Assembly (NCBI GenBank): GCA_038503035.1
Contig: JAVSML010024592.1
Coordinates: 685,674 to 749,673 of the forward strand
DNA from: Crocodylus rhombifer
Taxonomy: Eukaryota > Chordata > Crocodylia > Crocodylidae
DNA: 64,000 bases
Direction: 5' to 3'
Part shown: piece after piece, positions 34,826 to 46,700 of the stretch
Layout of the letters: every line of letters begins with the position of its first letter
Position numbering within the stretch: the first letter of the stretch is position 1
Notes under the pieces: generated by a model
What the model was told of the DNA's origin: nothing
Seen by the model: only the letters and a program-made list of their open reading frames with translations
The model's database searches: none
Translations under genes and position numbers: made by a program

Positions 34826-35166
34826 TACATCAACATACCAGGCTGTTTATACACGTGCTTGGGGGTGGGCAGGGGGTGTTTTAATTAGAGCAGTTTCCAG
34901 ACAGCCACTTTAATTAAAACAGCTCACCATCATGTGTATTAAGCCCCTGCACACTTCAAAATGGCTGCAGGATGCTTTATCTAAATGTCATTTGATGTCG
35001 TTTAGCTAAAGCACCCTCATAGCCATTTTGAAATGTGTGTGGGCTTAATATATGTGACCATGAGGCGATGCTGGAGCTTTCTAATTAGAATGTGGAGGAG
35101 ACTGAGTTAATTGAGTCTGCTCTGATGCTTTGTAATTAGAACAGGAGCGAGTACGTCTATAGGCAT
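34826..35166. repeat. Long-hairpin MITE-like element
   Basis: Two arms of about 50 bases (34939-34990 and 34999-35049): taagcccctgcacacttcaa with aatggctgcaggatgcttt, mirrored by aaagcaccctcatagccatt and gtgtgtgggcttaa. The outer parts hold attagag/ctaattagaa inverted words; the end is acgtctataggcatccc. Confidence 0.65.
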
Positions 35167-35504
35167 CCCAGAGTCCAGAATCTGGCTGGCAACTCAATCC
35201 AGCTTCTGGATCCAAGGTGTGGAATATGTCACTTTTGCTGTAATGCGTGGACAAAATCCACTGTTAAGTGTATTTGTGGCATATTGTGAGCCCATGGCAT
35301 GGCTGCTATGACATGGTGCTCATGGTACCCCACTACGTTTTCTCCATATGAGTTTCCATAGTGCAATGATAAACCACACTGTTCTTCCTGTGGCATCCAG
35401 CCAACTGCTTGTGTGGTTTCTCAAACCAACTTCAGACTGCCCTATTGCATTTCTTAAAGATTGTAATTTCCAGGTATATGGTGTATTAGAGACAGTGTTC
35501 CTAG

Positions 35505-35600
35505 CAGTCCGAACAAGTGGCTGGGAGTCAGGTCTCTTGATTTCTACCCTCACCTCTGCCATTAATTCACCGAGTGACAGTGGACAAGTTACTTTTCAAG
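35505..35600 (+). repeat. MIR SINE fragment
   Basis: MIR core in sense: gggagtcaggtctcttgatt, cacctctgccattaattcac and gagtgac..tggacaagttactt. Confidence 0.6.
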
Positions 35601-35774
35601 CGTGTAAAAATTAAGTTAAGGGGGAAGGGATTAGGAATCTCCTCTGCTTCTCCTTACAAAGGAATTACTGACTAATTGTATGTTTTTTTGCAAGAAGTAT
35701 AGGTTGCAAATGTCAAGTTCACTAAAGTAGCGGGTATAGAAGAGGGAGGCAGTGTCTTGACTTATAATAGCACA

Positions 35775-36025
35775 AAGGAGTTGGTATTCTCCAGTGTCTG
35801 GTGCACTGGACCATGGATAAAAGTCCTAGCTATATTTCCAGCTCTTCTACTGACTGGCGGTGAGAAATCACTAAATCTCCCTGTGTCTCTGTTTTTCCAT
35901 CTGTAAAACGGGCATAGGAATTTCTACCTACCTCACAGGGTTGTTGTGAGGCTTCACTAATTCTATTGTAAAGTGTGTAGGGATCATATGATGAAAGCAC
36001 TATCCAAATGCACAGTATCATTGCT
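35775..36025 (+). repeat. MIR SINE, nearly full-length
   Basis: Sense MIR: ctctactgactgg, tctgtttttccatctgtaaa, tacctacctcacagggttg and ttgtgaggc, in the order of the MIR core and 3' LINE-like tail. The best-preserved MIR in the window. Confidence 0.75.
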
Positions 36026-36034
36026 ATTCAATGA

Positions 36035-39000
36035 GAAAACTTTTGGGTTGGTTAGAATAGGATGCTGTGGCCAGAAGTGAAATAGATTCAGAACAGAACA
36101 CCACATTGTACTGTGGGTGTCAGTGATGTAGTGTGCCTGTGGGTTTCAGAACCCCAGTTAACTTGGGCAAGCCAAATCTTCAGCTACTACAAACTGGTGT
36201 AGTTCTAACAACTTCAGTGGAGCAGCTGAGGCTCAGACCCAATGATATCAATCTCTGGTGCTACTAAATCCCAGTTTGAATCAGATCCAAGCAAGCATCC
36301 AGCAGGTTGCAGTTCTAAAGGAAAACTGCATTATAATTTATGGAAGATGGAAAAAACCCTGCCATCCACATATGCATCTGCAACAAGTATTCTGTTTGTA
36401 TGAATATTTCCAGTAAGTGAGACTTAATACATTCTCTTAAGCTTGAGATGAGCAGATTAGTTCTTCAGTGTCAGAGGGGAGATTGGTTGGGAAGGGTCTG
36501 TAGTTCAAGTCTATGGAAGCATGAAATCTGCTTCCTGAGGGAGGAGAGCCTGGTCTTTCCCCATACTCATTAATTTCCTGACTATGCAGTTTCATGTTAA
36601 AAAAGCTGCCATGCTACACAATGCTGAAAACATGTCAGTTTGCTGTTTGTGTATAAAGCAGCTTTTCAGGCTCACAACAGAGAGTAATCCCAGCCTGAGC
36701 TCAGTTTTGTTTTATAAAGGCAGGGACATCCAGGAGAAACAGATTAAACTCTTCTTCTGAAACCAGGGTGCTGGGTGTAGTAAAACAATGTGTAGTCACA
36801 AAATTCCTGATCTGGGGGGAGGAAGATGAATGGTGCATATCAGGGGAGCCATCCAGGTACTGGAACTAGTTTTTACCAAAATGAATGGAACTACCTTTTC
36901 TTAGTCCCTGTGTAACACTATGAGCTTCTAACATGGCTCTGGTTAGGTTGTATGTTTGCACAATATGTGGTTAATACTCTTTTTTGTGATGATGGCAGCT
37001 AATAAGAGTTTTGTTATTGCCAGAGACCTGCCCTGGCATATAAATCTCTTCCTGTAACTGGTTTGGCATGCTCCTATTTTGGCAGTACAGGCAAAACTTG
37101 TCATTGTGTGTTGTTGTGTCAACAATTTGGACTAGTCCTCTTTCCTCTCAGCTCTCTGTGCGGTAGGACATACCAGAATGCATTGTCTGATGTGTTCCAG
37201 GTATAGTCAGCATTGCTGAAGCTTCTCAAGTTTTTCCCAGAATGCATTGGTACAAACCCAGTTAGGCAGCATGGTAGACACTGGTGTGAGAATACATTGA
37301 TCTATGTTTGTAACGTGAGAAAAAAGCTGCCACACAAACAGAACCATATTTAGTATAACTGCATCAAATGAGCTTCACTAGCTACAAAGATATGGTTATC
37401 TTTCAAGGCTGAGATACTCAAAATGACTGAAGGGATTAGACATACTGCTGCCATAAGCTTCACTGGGGACTTGGCATCTAAATTCATGTACAGATCTCAG
37501 CCCTAATGCAAATAAGGGTTTTAACATCTGGTTTATTAGAAATTTAGCCCCTTAGAATAAGGATAATGCTGGACCTCAGTTAAGTATAGCTGAGAAGAAA
37601 GAGGATTTCAGGGTTCTTTTAGAAAGCATGAGTGGGAGAATTGACTTTGACTTGTAACCATTTATATTTGTTAGGTCCAGAATTGCACAGGCAAAGGAAA
37701 ACAGGTCATTTTCTGGTTAGCACAAAAGCAAAGGCTGTGTTGCTTTGGGAATTCATGGAATGGCTAACGGCAGGTTTGCAAATTTGTACTGTCAAAATGT
37801 ATGGCATGAAGACTATTACTAGCCTATGGAAACACAGCATAGAAAAGATTTCTGAAGGCTGCTTTTCTACAGTGTCTCTCTGCAGCTCAAGGCAGTGCCA
37901 GACTGAAGGCGAATGGATAGTAAAATGAACAGCAGGTTACAAGAAAGAATACAAATGCATCAGATTGTAGGTAGCTACCCAGCAGATACCAGGTCACAGG
38001 CAAACACTGTGGGTCATATACATTTGTTCATCAGTTAGGTGTCAGGATCCAGAGCAGCTCACCTGGTGAGTGTCAAGATGCCAGGGAGGACTGAGATTGT
38101 GTTGCAATTAAATTCACCAGATGAATGTCAGGTTGCAGGTGCAAAGTAGGAAAGGGCAAACCAGCATGAGCTTTCATATCACTTGTGGATCATACCTAAC
38201 CCAATATTTTTGAGGTCTAACAGACTTCAGAAACTATTATTATTTTTTTTAAATCTACATTGTGGCAGCCTCCTTGATTTTTGCAACGATGAGAAACAGA
38301 ACTAGTGAAAGCAGAGCAGTTCTCAAAGTGATTCAAGCCTAGCTGCTGAGAGGATGTACTACAACCATGATGCAAAGATAAGTTTGGACAAGGCTACATA
38401 TTTTGGATGCTTATCTGATGCGAGTCCATAAATAACCACTGTTGATGAGACCGGAGCTGCATATCCTCACTAAGTCTGCACGAACTGCATTCAGAAGAGT
38501 TTGGACATCAATGCAATCTCTGATTCTTCCTAGCTTTAAAGATTCTGATCCCGGGAAGAGCTGAATAAGAATATGACTGGCCAACTGCCAGCTAACCCTG
38601 GATATCATTACTATGTCCTGGAGAACCCTGCAGACATACCTGCGGTTTCCAAACACTCACCTCGCTGACACTGTATGATGATAGCATTCATTCACAAGGT
38701 CGTCCATTCTGCTGTTTTCCTGCTTTGTGTTGGTGGTCACCTACCGCCTTTCCCCAAATTGTGTAACAGTCTCCACACCAGGGAGCATCAGCAGGGACAG
38801 AAACAGGAGCCTTTTGTTTTAAACACCTGAGTCTTCAGTTCTTGAGCTTTCTGTTACTTTATTTGGTAACAATAAGGGGCCCTTATTCTTGCAGTAGTCC
38901 AGCCAAAAGAGGGCATATGGAACATGCTAAACCAGTGAATTACCACTGCACCAGTTCTTTTTCTATGCAATCTTTAGTTATTTAGATTTTAAAACCAAGA

Positions 39001-39920
39001 ATAATAGTCAAGGAAAACCAGTGCGAAGGTAAGACTATTGCCACCTCTAGGAAAGAAGTACCAACTATCACGGGTGATTTATAGCTGTGTAGTGTTTCCA
39101 TAAAGAGCTATTCTTGCTTATTTATCATTGTTTCTTCCCTTAACATTTTCAGATGACTTCTCTCTCATCCATCTAATAACACCTGTAGAGATGGAGCTGG
39201 TGGCCTTCTAGTGCTTGCTATGGCTATCCTATGAGTGTCTCATTTTGCAGCAACTGATGATTAATTTGGTTCTTTTTGGACTTCCACAAGATCTTTTCTG
39301 AAATGACCTTATGCGGTTACTCAGTAGTCTGAGATGCCAAGTGTCCAAGAAATGTTTAGGTTCCCAAAATGGGTTAATTCCTTGCTTGGAGAAGAATGAG
39401 TGGCGATATGTAGACTCAGAAGAGTCTGTCACCATCTTTTTTTTTATCTACAGTGTAGCCAATACATATACATTTGGCCACTTAGGTCTATATTTATGCA
39501 CAGTGGTCCAAGCATCCAAAATTCTCAAAATTAACAGGGTATGTGGGTGATCAGCACCTCTGAGGACTAAGCCCACATCTGAAGACACCTAAATAGGGAC
39601 ATAATTGTCTAACTTTAAGGAATCTTATCTGAAAAATGTGGCTGTGCATTTAGGCTTTGATCACATACTCACTGACTCAGTAGCAAATCTCCCATTATCT
39701 TCAGCGGTGCACATGTCTTTGGGTTAGCTTTCCCTCAGTAAGCTTCCTACTCTTCTGTCAGGTCCTTTAAGTTATCTCCCATTATAAACTGATCAAAAAA
39801 ACTCCCACAATCTTTATTTTTTTAACTGTAAAACATGGAACTCATAGGGAACATGCCAAAAAAACTCCACCATTTCTTTTCTTTTATGTTGCTCCCTTTT
39901 CATTCCTGCCATCCTTGTCT
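36035..39920. other. Intergenic, no gene recognised
   Basis: 36180-36310 resembles a dispersed repeat (actggtgtagttctaacaac, tcagtggagcag). 37420-37510 and 39580-39770 have weak fragments of the same type. Short frames (up to 98 codons at 37632) show no domain. Confidence 0.4.
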
Positions 39921-39929
39921 GCATAATGT

Positions 39930-40325
39930 CTGTGGAGGTGTGGACACATGACACATTTACTATGGAGTGATTCACCCCTGATTTTACTCTGCAGTAAATT
40001 TATTGAGTGCTAAGGAGTGGACAGACTACAAGCTTGCTGCCTCCTGTGGGTGCTATTGCAGTTCCTGACCACTAGCTGATGGAGCAAAAGCTATCCCTGA
40101 CCACTAGCTGGATACTGAACAAAAGCTATCCCTGGATGAACTTGACTAGGGGAGTGGATATACAACCAGGACACCAGTATAACTTACACTAATTTACCCA
40201 AGGAGCAAATTTACCCTGGAGCAGAATAATTTACACTGGTGTGCAAGGCTTTGTACCGTATGTCCACTCTAATTTTATTCCAGAGTAGGGTCACATTACT
40301 CCAGACTAAGTGTGTCATGTGTTTG
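39930..40325. repeat. Repeat related to 4690-4985, with internal tandem duplication
   Basis: Ends tgtggacacatgacacat and taagtgtgtcatgtgt are inverted. Contains two copies of a ~36-base unit (ctgaccactagctg...caaaagctatcc at about 40066-40133) and a right part shared with 4860-4960. Confidence 0.55.
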
Positions 40326-40329
40326 CATG

Positions 40330-42240
40330 CTGAAAGTGTAAGCCCCTCAGAGCTGAGAATTTGTCCTGTTACATAACTGTGAAATACCATGAGTATCAGT
40401 GGTACCACATGGTACAAGTAATAGAAATATGGAATAAGTCTCTCATATTCTTTTACCCTCTTTTAACCTTCACCACAGGACTGCTCCTGTGGGGGAAGGT
40501 ATGAATCTGAGGCCTTTTGATATAAAGTGTTTTGTTCCCTGTGTGTATTTTTCATTGCTCAGGGATCAGCCATTTCCAATTAAGGAGAAACACTTCAAGG
40601 ATTTTTTTTTTTAAACAGACACAAAAGTAGAATGTTTTAATGGTGAAATCTGCCTGGAGTTATTCTCCTATATTAAAACCATTATTAAAAATACTTTTAC
40701 AAAAAAACCCAGCCCAAAACCAAACCAAACCAAAAAAACAAAACACAACTAAAACCTAACAATCCCCATGGCTTTAATTGGAATCAATTTTTAAGTAGAA
40801 GTAGATACAGGAAGGAGGAATTGGAGAAGTCAGACCTCAGTGTTATGACAGCAGACAGCAGTAGCTGCAGTTATGAGAAAGGCCCCAGATCCTTCTGTAG
40901 TACTCTATTCCTTGAATTCTTTTCTCTGTTAGAGGTGATGTTTTTCTTCTTCACAATGCTATCAGCAAGGTAACAAACATCAGAGCAAGAAGATTGGTGA
41001 TGAAAGTGAAGCCCAAAAGATTGAAAGAGACTTTGGGACCAACCTGGTGACTCAACAGAACCAAATGGAGAATCATATTCTTGGTGAAATGAGTTGTAAT
41101 TAATAAAGGTCCCTGATTTTCAAACAGTCAGTGCTTCAGTGCTTTACTGAATTAAAACTACCATGCTTTCTTCTTTTTTTAATACACATTTATGATGGCT
41201 GGGTCTAGCAAGGGTTGCAGATATTTTTTGAGAAATAAGTAAACATAAAATGCTATTAAATTCAAACAAGCACCTGACTGTAATGTTGAGGTATGGATCA
41301 CAAGCTGACAAGATCCAGGAAATACCATGGTTGAACTCTGACTCTCCTTTTAGTTCATTCCCCACTATGCTATTATTGCAGGGTTTCAGGGGCCAAATTC
41401 ACCTCTCCAATAGGCACGCTACATCTTTTAGACATGCCCAATCCATGCAATGAAGGGGGTCTTATGTGGCAAATTATTTCTTGCTGCTGCAGGGAATTTG
41501 GTCTGTTTATGTAGGATGATGTGTGGGCCACTCAGAGAATATTTCTGTAAGGGCCAGAAATTTAATTCTTCTGAAAAGGAGCAACCTGATTTGTTTGGGG
41601 GAAGAACCAACCCTGCCTCTGGACTGGTGTCTTGGTTACATTTTTAGATGCTAAAATTTTACTTTAGAAAATAGGAACATTTCTAGGGGTGACATCTGTC
41701 TCTGTTTCCAGTTGATCTCAGCCCCTGTGCAGCCCCAGCTGGGGTAAGCAGAAGTGGCTTTGGAGCTTCCCCCGCCCCCAGGACAGCAGGAGCGACAGGT
41801 AAGGGCGGGGGCAGGCAGGGAGCAATAGGGGAGAGGATATGCCTCTGAGCACCAAGGGGAAAAGAAGGGGGTTTTCATCTACTTAGGGACTTAAAAAAGT
41901 CCTGGGGAGGCTCCTGCCTCAACCCAAGGGGAGTGGTGCAGCTTTGTCACTGGGCCACCTCTGGATCCCCACCTGTCCTGGGAAGACTCTTCTTGGTGCT
42001 GCTGGAACACTAGGGAAGCTTTGGGACCAAATATTTCAAGATCAGGGTAAAAGTACTGCTCTAGGGACTCTCTGGGGACACAGCCATGAAGTTCTAGACT
42101 GTCCTAGAAAGTTTGGGATGGTGGATCTCTCTAGTGAGACTGCAAGCCCTGAAGACACCCACAATGCAATCAAAGAGCAGGAGCTGTGTAGACAGGGGGG
42201 ACATTTTGGTGCCAGGACTCTTAACCTTGACACTAGCGCT
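40330..42240. other. Intergenic, no gene recognised
   Basis: Includes an A/C-rich low-complexity stretch (about 40700-40755). Frames are all under 105 codons and show no domain. Confidence 0.4.
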
Positions 42241-42244
42241 TCTA

Positions 42245-42360
42245 GGGCTTTATAGAGCTTGGGTCATGCGTTGGTAGAGCTGTTGTCTCCACTCATGTTT
42301 CCAGTGCCCACGTTTCAGTCCCAGGTCCCATATTGCAGACTGCTGGTCTTCTCATTCCCT
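42245..42360 (+). repeat. tRNA-derived SINE head
   Basis: A-box-like tgcgttggtagagctg and B-box-like cgtttcagtcccag are about 40 bases apart. No folded acceptor stem and no CCA context; more likely a SINE than a tRNA gene. Confidence 0.4.
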
Positions 42361-42595
42361 CACTGGCTACTGAAGCAAGTACCTGCCTGGAGAGATGACG
42401 CTAGGGGAGTGCTTGATGTGGGGTCAATCTGATACAGCACAACTAAGGAAGGAGAAATAATGTGGGGTCAGCACCATGTGCCCCACCAGCCTTGCACAGG
42501 TGGCCACTAGCCAGGACCCAGCACTGGCATGTTTAGATGAGAGATAGTTAGCCAAGTTAGTTTGAAGCCAGGGTAGAGATGCACCTTCCTAGGCC

Positions 42596-42800
42596 CCTTC
42601 CACACATTACACTTATGGCACGATTCACCAGTTAATCAGGTCTTAAATTGTGACCCGGGCATGCATTAAAGCAATCAATGATAAAACAAGGACTAAGCCA
42701 CAAAGTTATTGCACAAAAATGCAATAAGGGGCACTTTGTGGCTTGTTCTTATCACACCATTAATGGCACACTGATTAACATCAGTGCACACTGCTGCTCC
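42596..42800. repeat. Palindromic MITE-like element upstream of GPR89
   Basis: Central hairpin: aagccacaaagttattgca (from 42695) and tgcaataaggggcactttgtgg (to about 42742) are inverted. Outer words cattacacttatggcac and accattaatggcacact. Ends about 230 bases before the CpG island. Confidence 0.55.
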
Positions 42801-43029
42801 CTGGCAGGTGAGAGCCCCAGCTGCCCACAAAGCTCATAGCCACAGGGGTCCACCACGTGCTGTGACCAGGGTTGCCATCCTCCTGGATTGGCCGGGAGTC
42901 TACTGGAATCGGCATCCATCTCCCCGACTACTGAAAGCCATCTGCGAGATGTTAATAGGATATTTTAAGAAAATGAAATTAATGACATTGCATCACACAC
43001 AGAAAAAAAAAGTCTCCCGGAATAGGGTC

Positions 43030-43740
43030 TGTCCGAGTGGGCACCCTAGCTGTGACCTCTCCCCGGGCCCGAGCTTGCTCCTTGCTTGTGGTGGCTGAGC
43101 CCGGCGGCGTGACGGCCGCAATAAGGGGCAGTAGGATCCGATGGTGGATCCCACCTTCGCGCCTCCTGCCACCAACGTGTGGTGCGGCCTTTACCCGCAG
43201 GATTAGAGGGGCCACGGCTACAGCCCTCTGCAGCTCCCGTGGCGGGGGCGGGTGCGCACTGAGGGGCCCGCTCCCTTCCCCCACCACAGGTTCCGCAGTC
43301 CCTTGAGAGCCCCCAGGCTCTAGCCCCTGCCTCGCCCGGCCCCCTCTCTCTGGCCCCGCCCCCGCGATCTAGTCCCACCCCCTGCCCCTGGCCTGCACCC
43401 AATCGCCACGCCCCCTGGCCGCTGGCCACGCCCGCGCTCTCCCTGCAGCGCCGCGTCCCAGCTCGGTGGGCGGGGCTACGCGTCACTGGGCCCACCCGGA
43501 AGTGTCCGCGGCTCAGGGGAGGGGGTGGGGCCGCGCTTGGAGAATAGCCGCCGCCGTTGCCGCCGCCCTCCCCTCCCCTCCCCCCACAGCACCGCCATGA
43601 GCTTCCTCGTGGACTCCGGCATTATGGTCACGTCGCAGGTGCGCCCCCTTCTCTCTCCCCGGCTGGCGGGGGCGGGGCTTGGAGCGGCGGCGGGGAAATG
43701 GGGGGAGCGCGGGAACTGGGGAGACCCGGACTGGTGGCGC
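43030..43740 (+). promoter_or_regulatory. GPR89: CpG-island promoter of GPR89
   Basis: Sharply GC- and CpG-rich island in otherwise AT-rich DNA, covering the upstream region, exon 1 and the start of intron 1. Visible elements upstream of the ATG are a CCAAT box (43399-43403), several GC-box-like CCACGCCC/GGGCGGGGC sites (43468-43476 on +), and an ETS-type CCGGAAGTG at 43496-43504, about 93 bases before the ATG. No TATA box was seen. This is typical of a broadly expressed housekeeping gene. Transcription start is inferred to lie around 43500-43560. Confidence 0.8.
43597..43638 (+). CDS. GPR89: GPR89 coding exon 1 (residues 1-14)
   Basis: Encodes [14 protein letters not shown]. Ends CAG|GTGCGC, phase 0. 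A GTG codon in frame 24 codons upstream is not a plausible start; no upstream in-frame ATG exists in this exon. Confidence 0.93.
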
Positions 43741-46700
43741 CTGGGGAGGGCAGCCTTCGCCTCTAATTAGTCCTTAGTACTAATTAGTCACTAACTAGCA
43801 GCCTTTTTGGACCAGGACCCATTTGGAAGCATCGACGGCCAGTCCCAACCTAGTGCCTTTCACTCCTGACCCAGTGCTCCCTGTCCCCCAGTGTGTGGGG
43901 TAGGGGGCCCTAAGCAGCCCCTTGCAGGCCGGCGCTGTGGCTGCTGGCAAGGGGAAAGCTGTGGTTTCCACGTTTTTCTCCCTTTTAAATTTGGTCAGGA
44001 CCCTGTTGTATATTCTTGCTATCCAAAATCAGCGGTCAGGTCTGACTCACTGGCCCTTGCTCCCAGGCCTTCCCTAGAGCTGTGATACTGGCAGTGCCAT
44101 TTCCAGTCCAAAGCACGAGCACTTCCCACCCAAGAAAGGCAGCAGTGGTTCTGCACCCAGTCATGGCTGTAGGGTGCTGCTTGTGCCCTTCCCTGCACGG
44201 CAGGAAGCATGGGCAGAGGGAGGGTGCTTCTGCCTCTGCAGGAGCCTGCCTGCCTTCCCTGTCCTCCTGCTGTGTTGTGTACAAGCGGGACGTTGGCGGC
44301 CCTTGACCTGCTGCAGGGTCAGGTGCTGTGGCAGGGTTTGGTTTTGTTTAGCATAGAAGTTATGTAGAGCTTTTCAACCTCCAGGTAAGACCGATGTAGA
44401 AGGCGGTCATCCTCAGGTGCCAGGGATTGCTGATGGGCAATGCAGAGTTTAGAGTAGGGGTCGGCAATGTTTTTGGACAGACAGCCAAAAACGCCTGCAA
44501 ACTTGGCTTGTAAGGTGTTTTATTGTGTCAGGGCAGATGGCGTGGGAGCTCAAGGGGCTCAATCCTTGTTGTGGCAGTGCAGCCCCTGCCCCTTCCCTGC
44601 CATCTGCCCCAAGGTGCATGTGCCAAGCAAAATGCAGTCACGTGCGACACTCTGGCACCCATGCCAGGGGTTGCCTAGCCTTGGTTTATCTGGTGGTTGT
44701 ATGGGATGGTTTGGGTAGGGCTGATCCTGCCTTGGGCAGGGGGTTGGACTACAGCAATGTTTCTTAGCCCCATGGGTCACGACCCAACAGCAGGTCGCAA
44801 GAGTATATGAAAGGGTCATGAGCAAACTTTAAAAATGGATTGTCCTTTAAAGGAGAAAAATGTGGGAAACTGCTGGTTTTCCCTTGCCAGCTGCCAGAGC
44901 TCCAGCCTGCAAAGGGCTGCTTGGTGCCCCTCATCTCCCACACACCCACCCATGGCCCCATGCACAGTGGGACTGAGGGCAGGGGGCAGCAGGTTGGGAG
45001 TGAGGGGCACAGGCAGGCCCAGGGGGCTGTTTTCTACTTAAACTACTTACTGGGTGGGGACTGGCCATTGATGTTTACAAATGGGTCCTGGTACATCTGC
45101 TGCACTAGATGACCTCCGGAGATGCCTCCCAGCCTGACCGCTTTGTGACTGTGACCCCCTGTTCTTACTGCTTCATGGTTCTAGGCCCCTGTGGCTGAGA
45201 GCCCCCTCTGCAGGTGCCCCCTGGCCACACGTGCAGTTAACGGTGTGATAGGAACCAGGTGCAAAGGTCTTCCCCCTAATTTGGGGAATAACCTTGTGGC
45301 TTATTCCTTGTTCTGTTTTGTGTCTTTCTTTCCTTGTTTTGATTGTGTTGCATGAACAAATGGCCAGGTAACCACTTAAGACACAATCTGCTGGTAGACC
45401 AGGTTGGCAATAGGCAAATGTAGAGTTTTGATGATGGATTTATCCGGGATGGGTTGGATAAGGATGATCCCGCTGCACACAGGGGGGTTGGACTAAATGG
45501 CCTCTGGAGGTCTGTTCCAGCCCTCCTGCTCGGTGACTCAAAGTATAACATGTGCCAGGGGCCTTGGATTCAACAGGCTTCCTTCCGCCCCGGCCACCTT
45601 CTGGAGCGTGGTCTCCCTGACGGCTGTCTGGCTGCCTTTGGACTGCGTCATGGCACTGAGTCAGGCTTGTGTGTGGGCACCCCCCCGTTCTTTGCCTCTG
45701 ATGAGTTGGTATTCTCTGCTTTTTGAATTCAGCCTCACTTCTCATATTGATCACCTACTCTGGAGGAAGTATCTCCCTGCCATTTGTTTTCTGATTGCAT
45801 GCCTTGCATCAGGACTGTCCAACCTTGGAGTGGTTGGGGGCTGTATGTTGGTCAGGGCATAAGCTGTGCAGTGCTGTGTAGTGAGTGCCTTTGCACCACA
45901 CTGTGCCTCCACTGCACTGTGTGGCAGGCATGACCCTGCAGTACCATGTCAGTGACCCAGTGCTACATTGCATAGGGTCCCTGGGGTCCCCTGAGTTGCC
46001 CACCTACAGACTTCCTTTTCCTTGCTGTGCTGCCGCACCCCAAGGGTGGAAGCAGGAGGCCAAAACTCCAGTGGCAATAGCAAAGATGTGGCCCACAGAC
46101 CACCAGTTGGACAGCTCCTCCTTTCATCATTACTTCCTTCTCTTCATTTGTGCTGGAGGCTTTGTGTCTTCCCATCATCTTCAGGGGCATCAGGTTGGTT
46201 AATTAAATTACTCTGTGTCTTTCTGCCAAATTATTACTCTTGCCTTTCTTCCCATCCTTTATTTGTCAGAGTTGCTTGTGGTCTTTTATATTGTAACCTC
46301 CTTGGATTGTATGTCCTCTTGTGTGTCTGCAGTTTTGGGGATATTAAATTAATACTAATCTTTTCTGTCAGATGACAGACTTGCACTTCTAGTTTATAGC
46401 TCTTGTTTCCTTCAGCTGCTCTTTACTAGCCTTAGAGTTGGAATCATTTTATGCAGATCGCACTCCCTCATTGTGCTTTCTTGACGAATGGCCTGAACCT
46501 AAATCTGGTGGTCATAAGTGTTGCCATTTTTACCCTTTTGCTATCAATTGCTTTTGAATTGCTCCCTTCCCCAGTTTCTCTGGCTGCTATCATTCCTGTC
46601 ATCATTCAGACTTTTTGCTTTTTTTTTTTCCTCCCCAAGGCAAAACTGTTTGATCTTCCTTAACCCAGATTTTGGGCTTGATCTTCCTGTCTGTAAATCT

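Noticed and set aside
42245..42360. tRNA gene (A- and B-box-like words)
   Set aside because: No acceptor stem or anticodon arm could be folded by eye; fits a SINE head.
43046..43495. 149-codon minus-strand frame in the CpG island, as a divergent gene
   Set aside because: GC-rich DNA lacks stop codons by chance. The residues are Gly/Arg/Ala-rich with no domain.
43525..43596. Upstream in-frame extension of GPR89 exon 1
   Set aside because: It begins at GTG, not ATG. The ATG at 43597 has good context and matches the family N-terminus [10 protein letters not shown].
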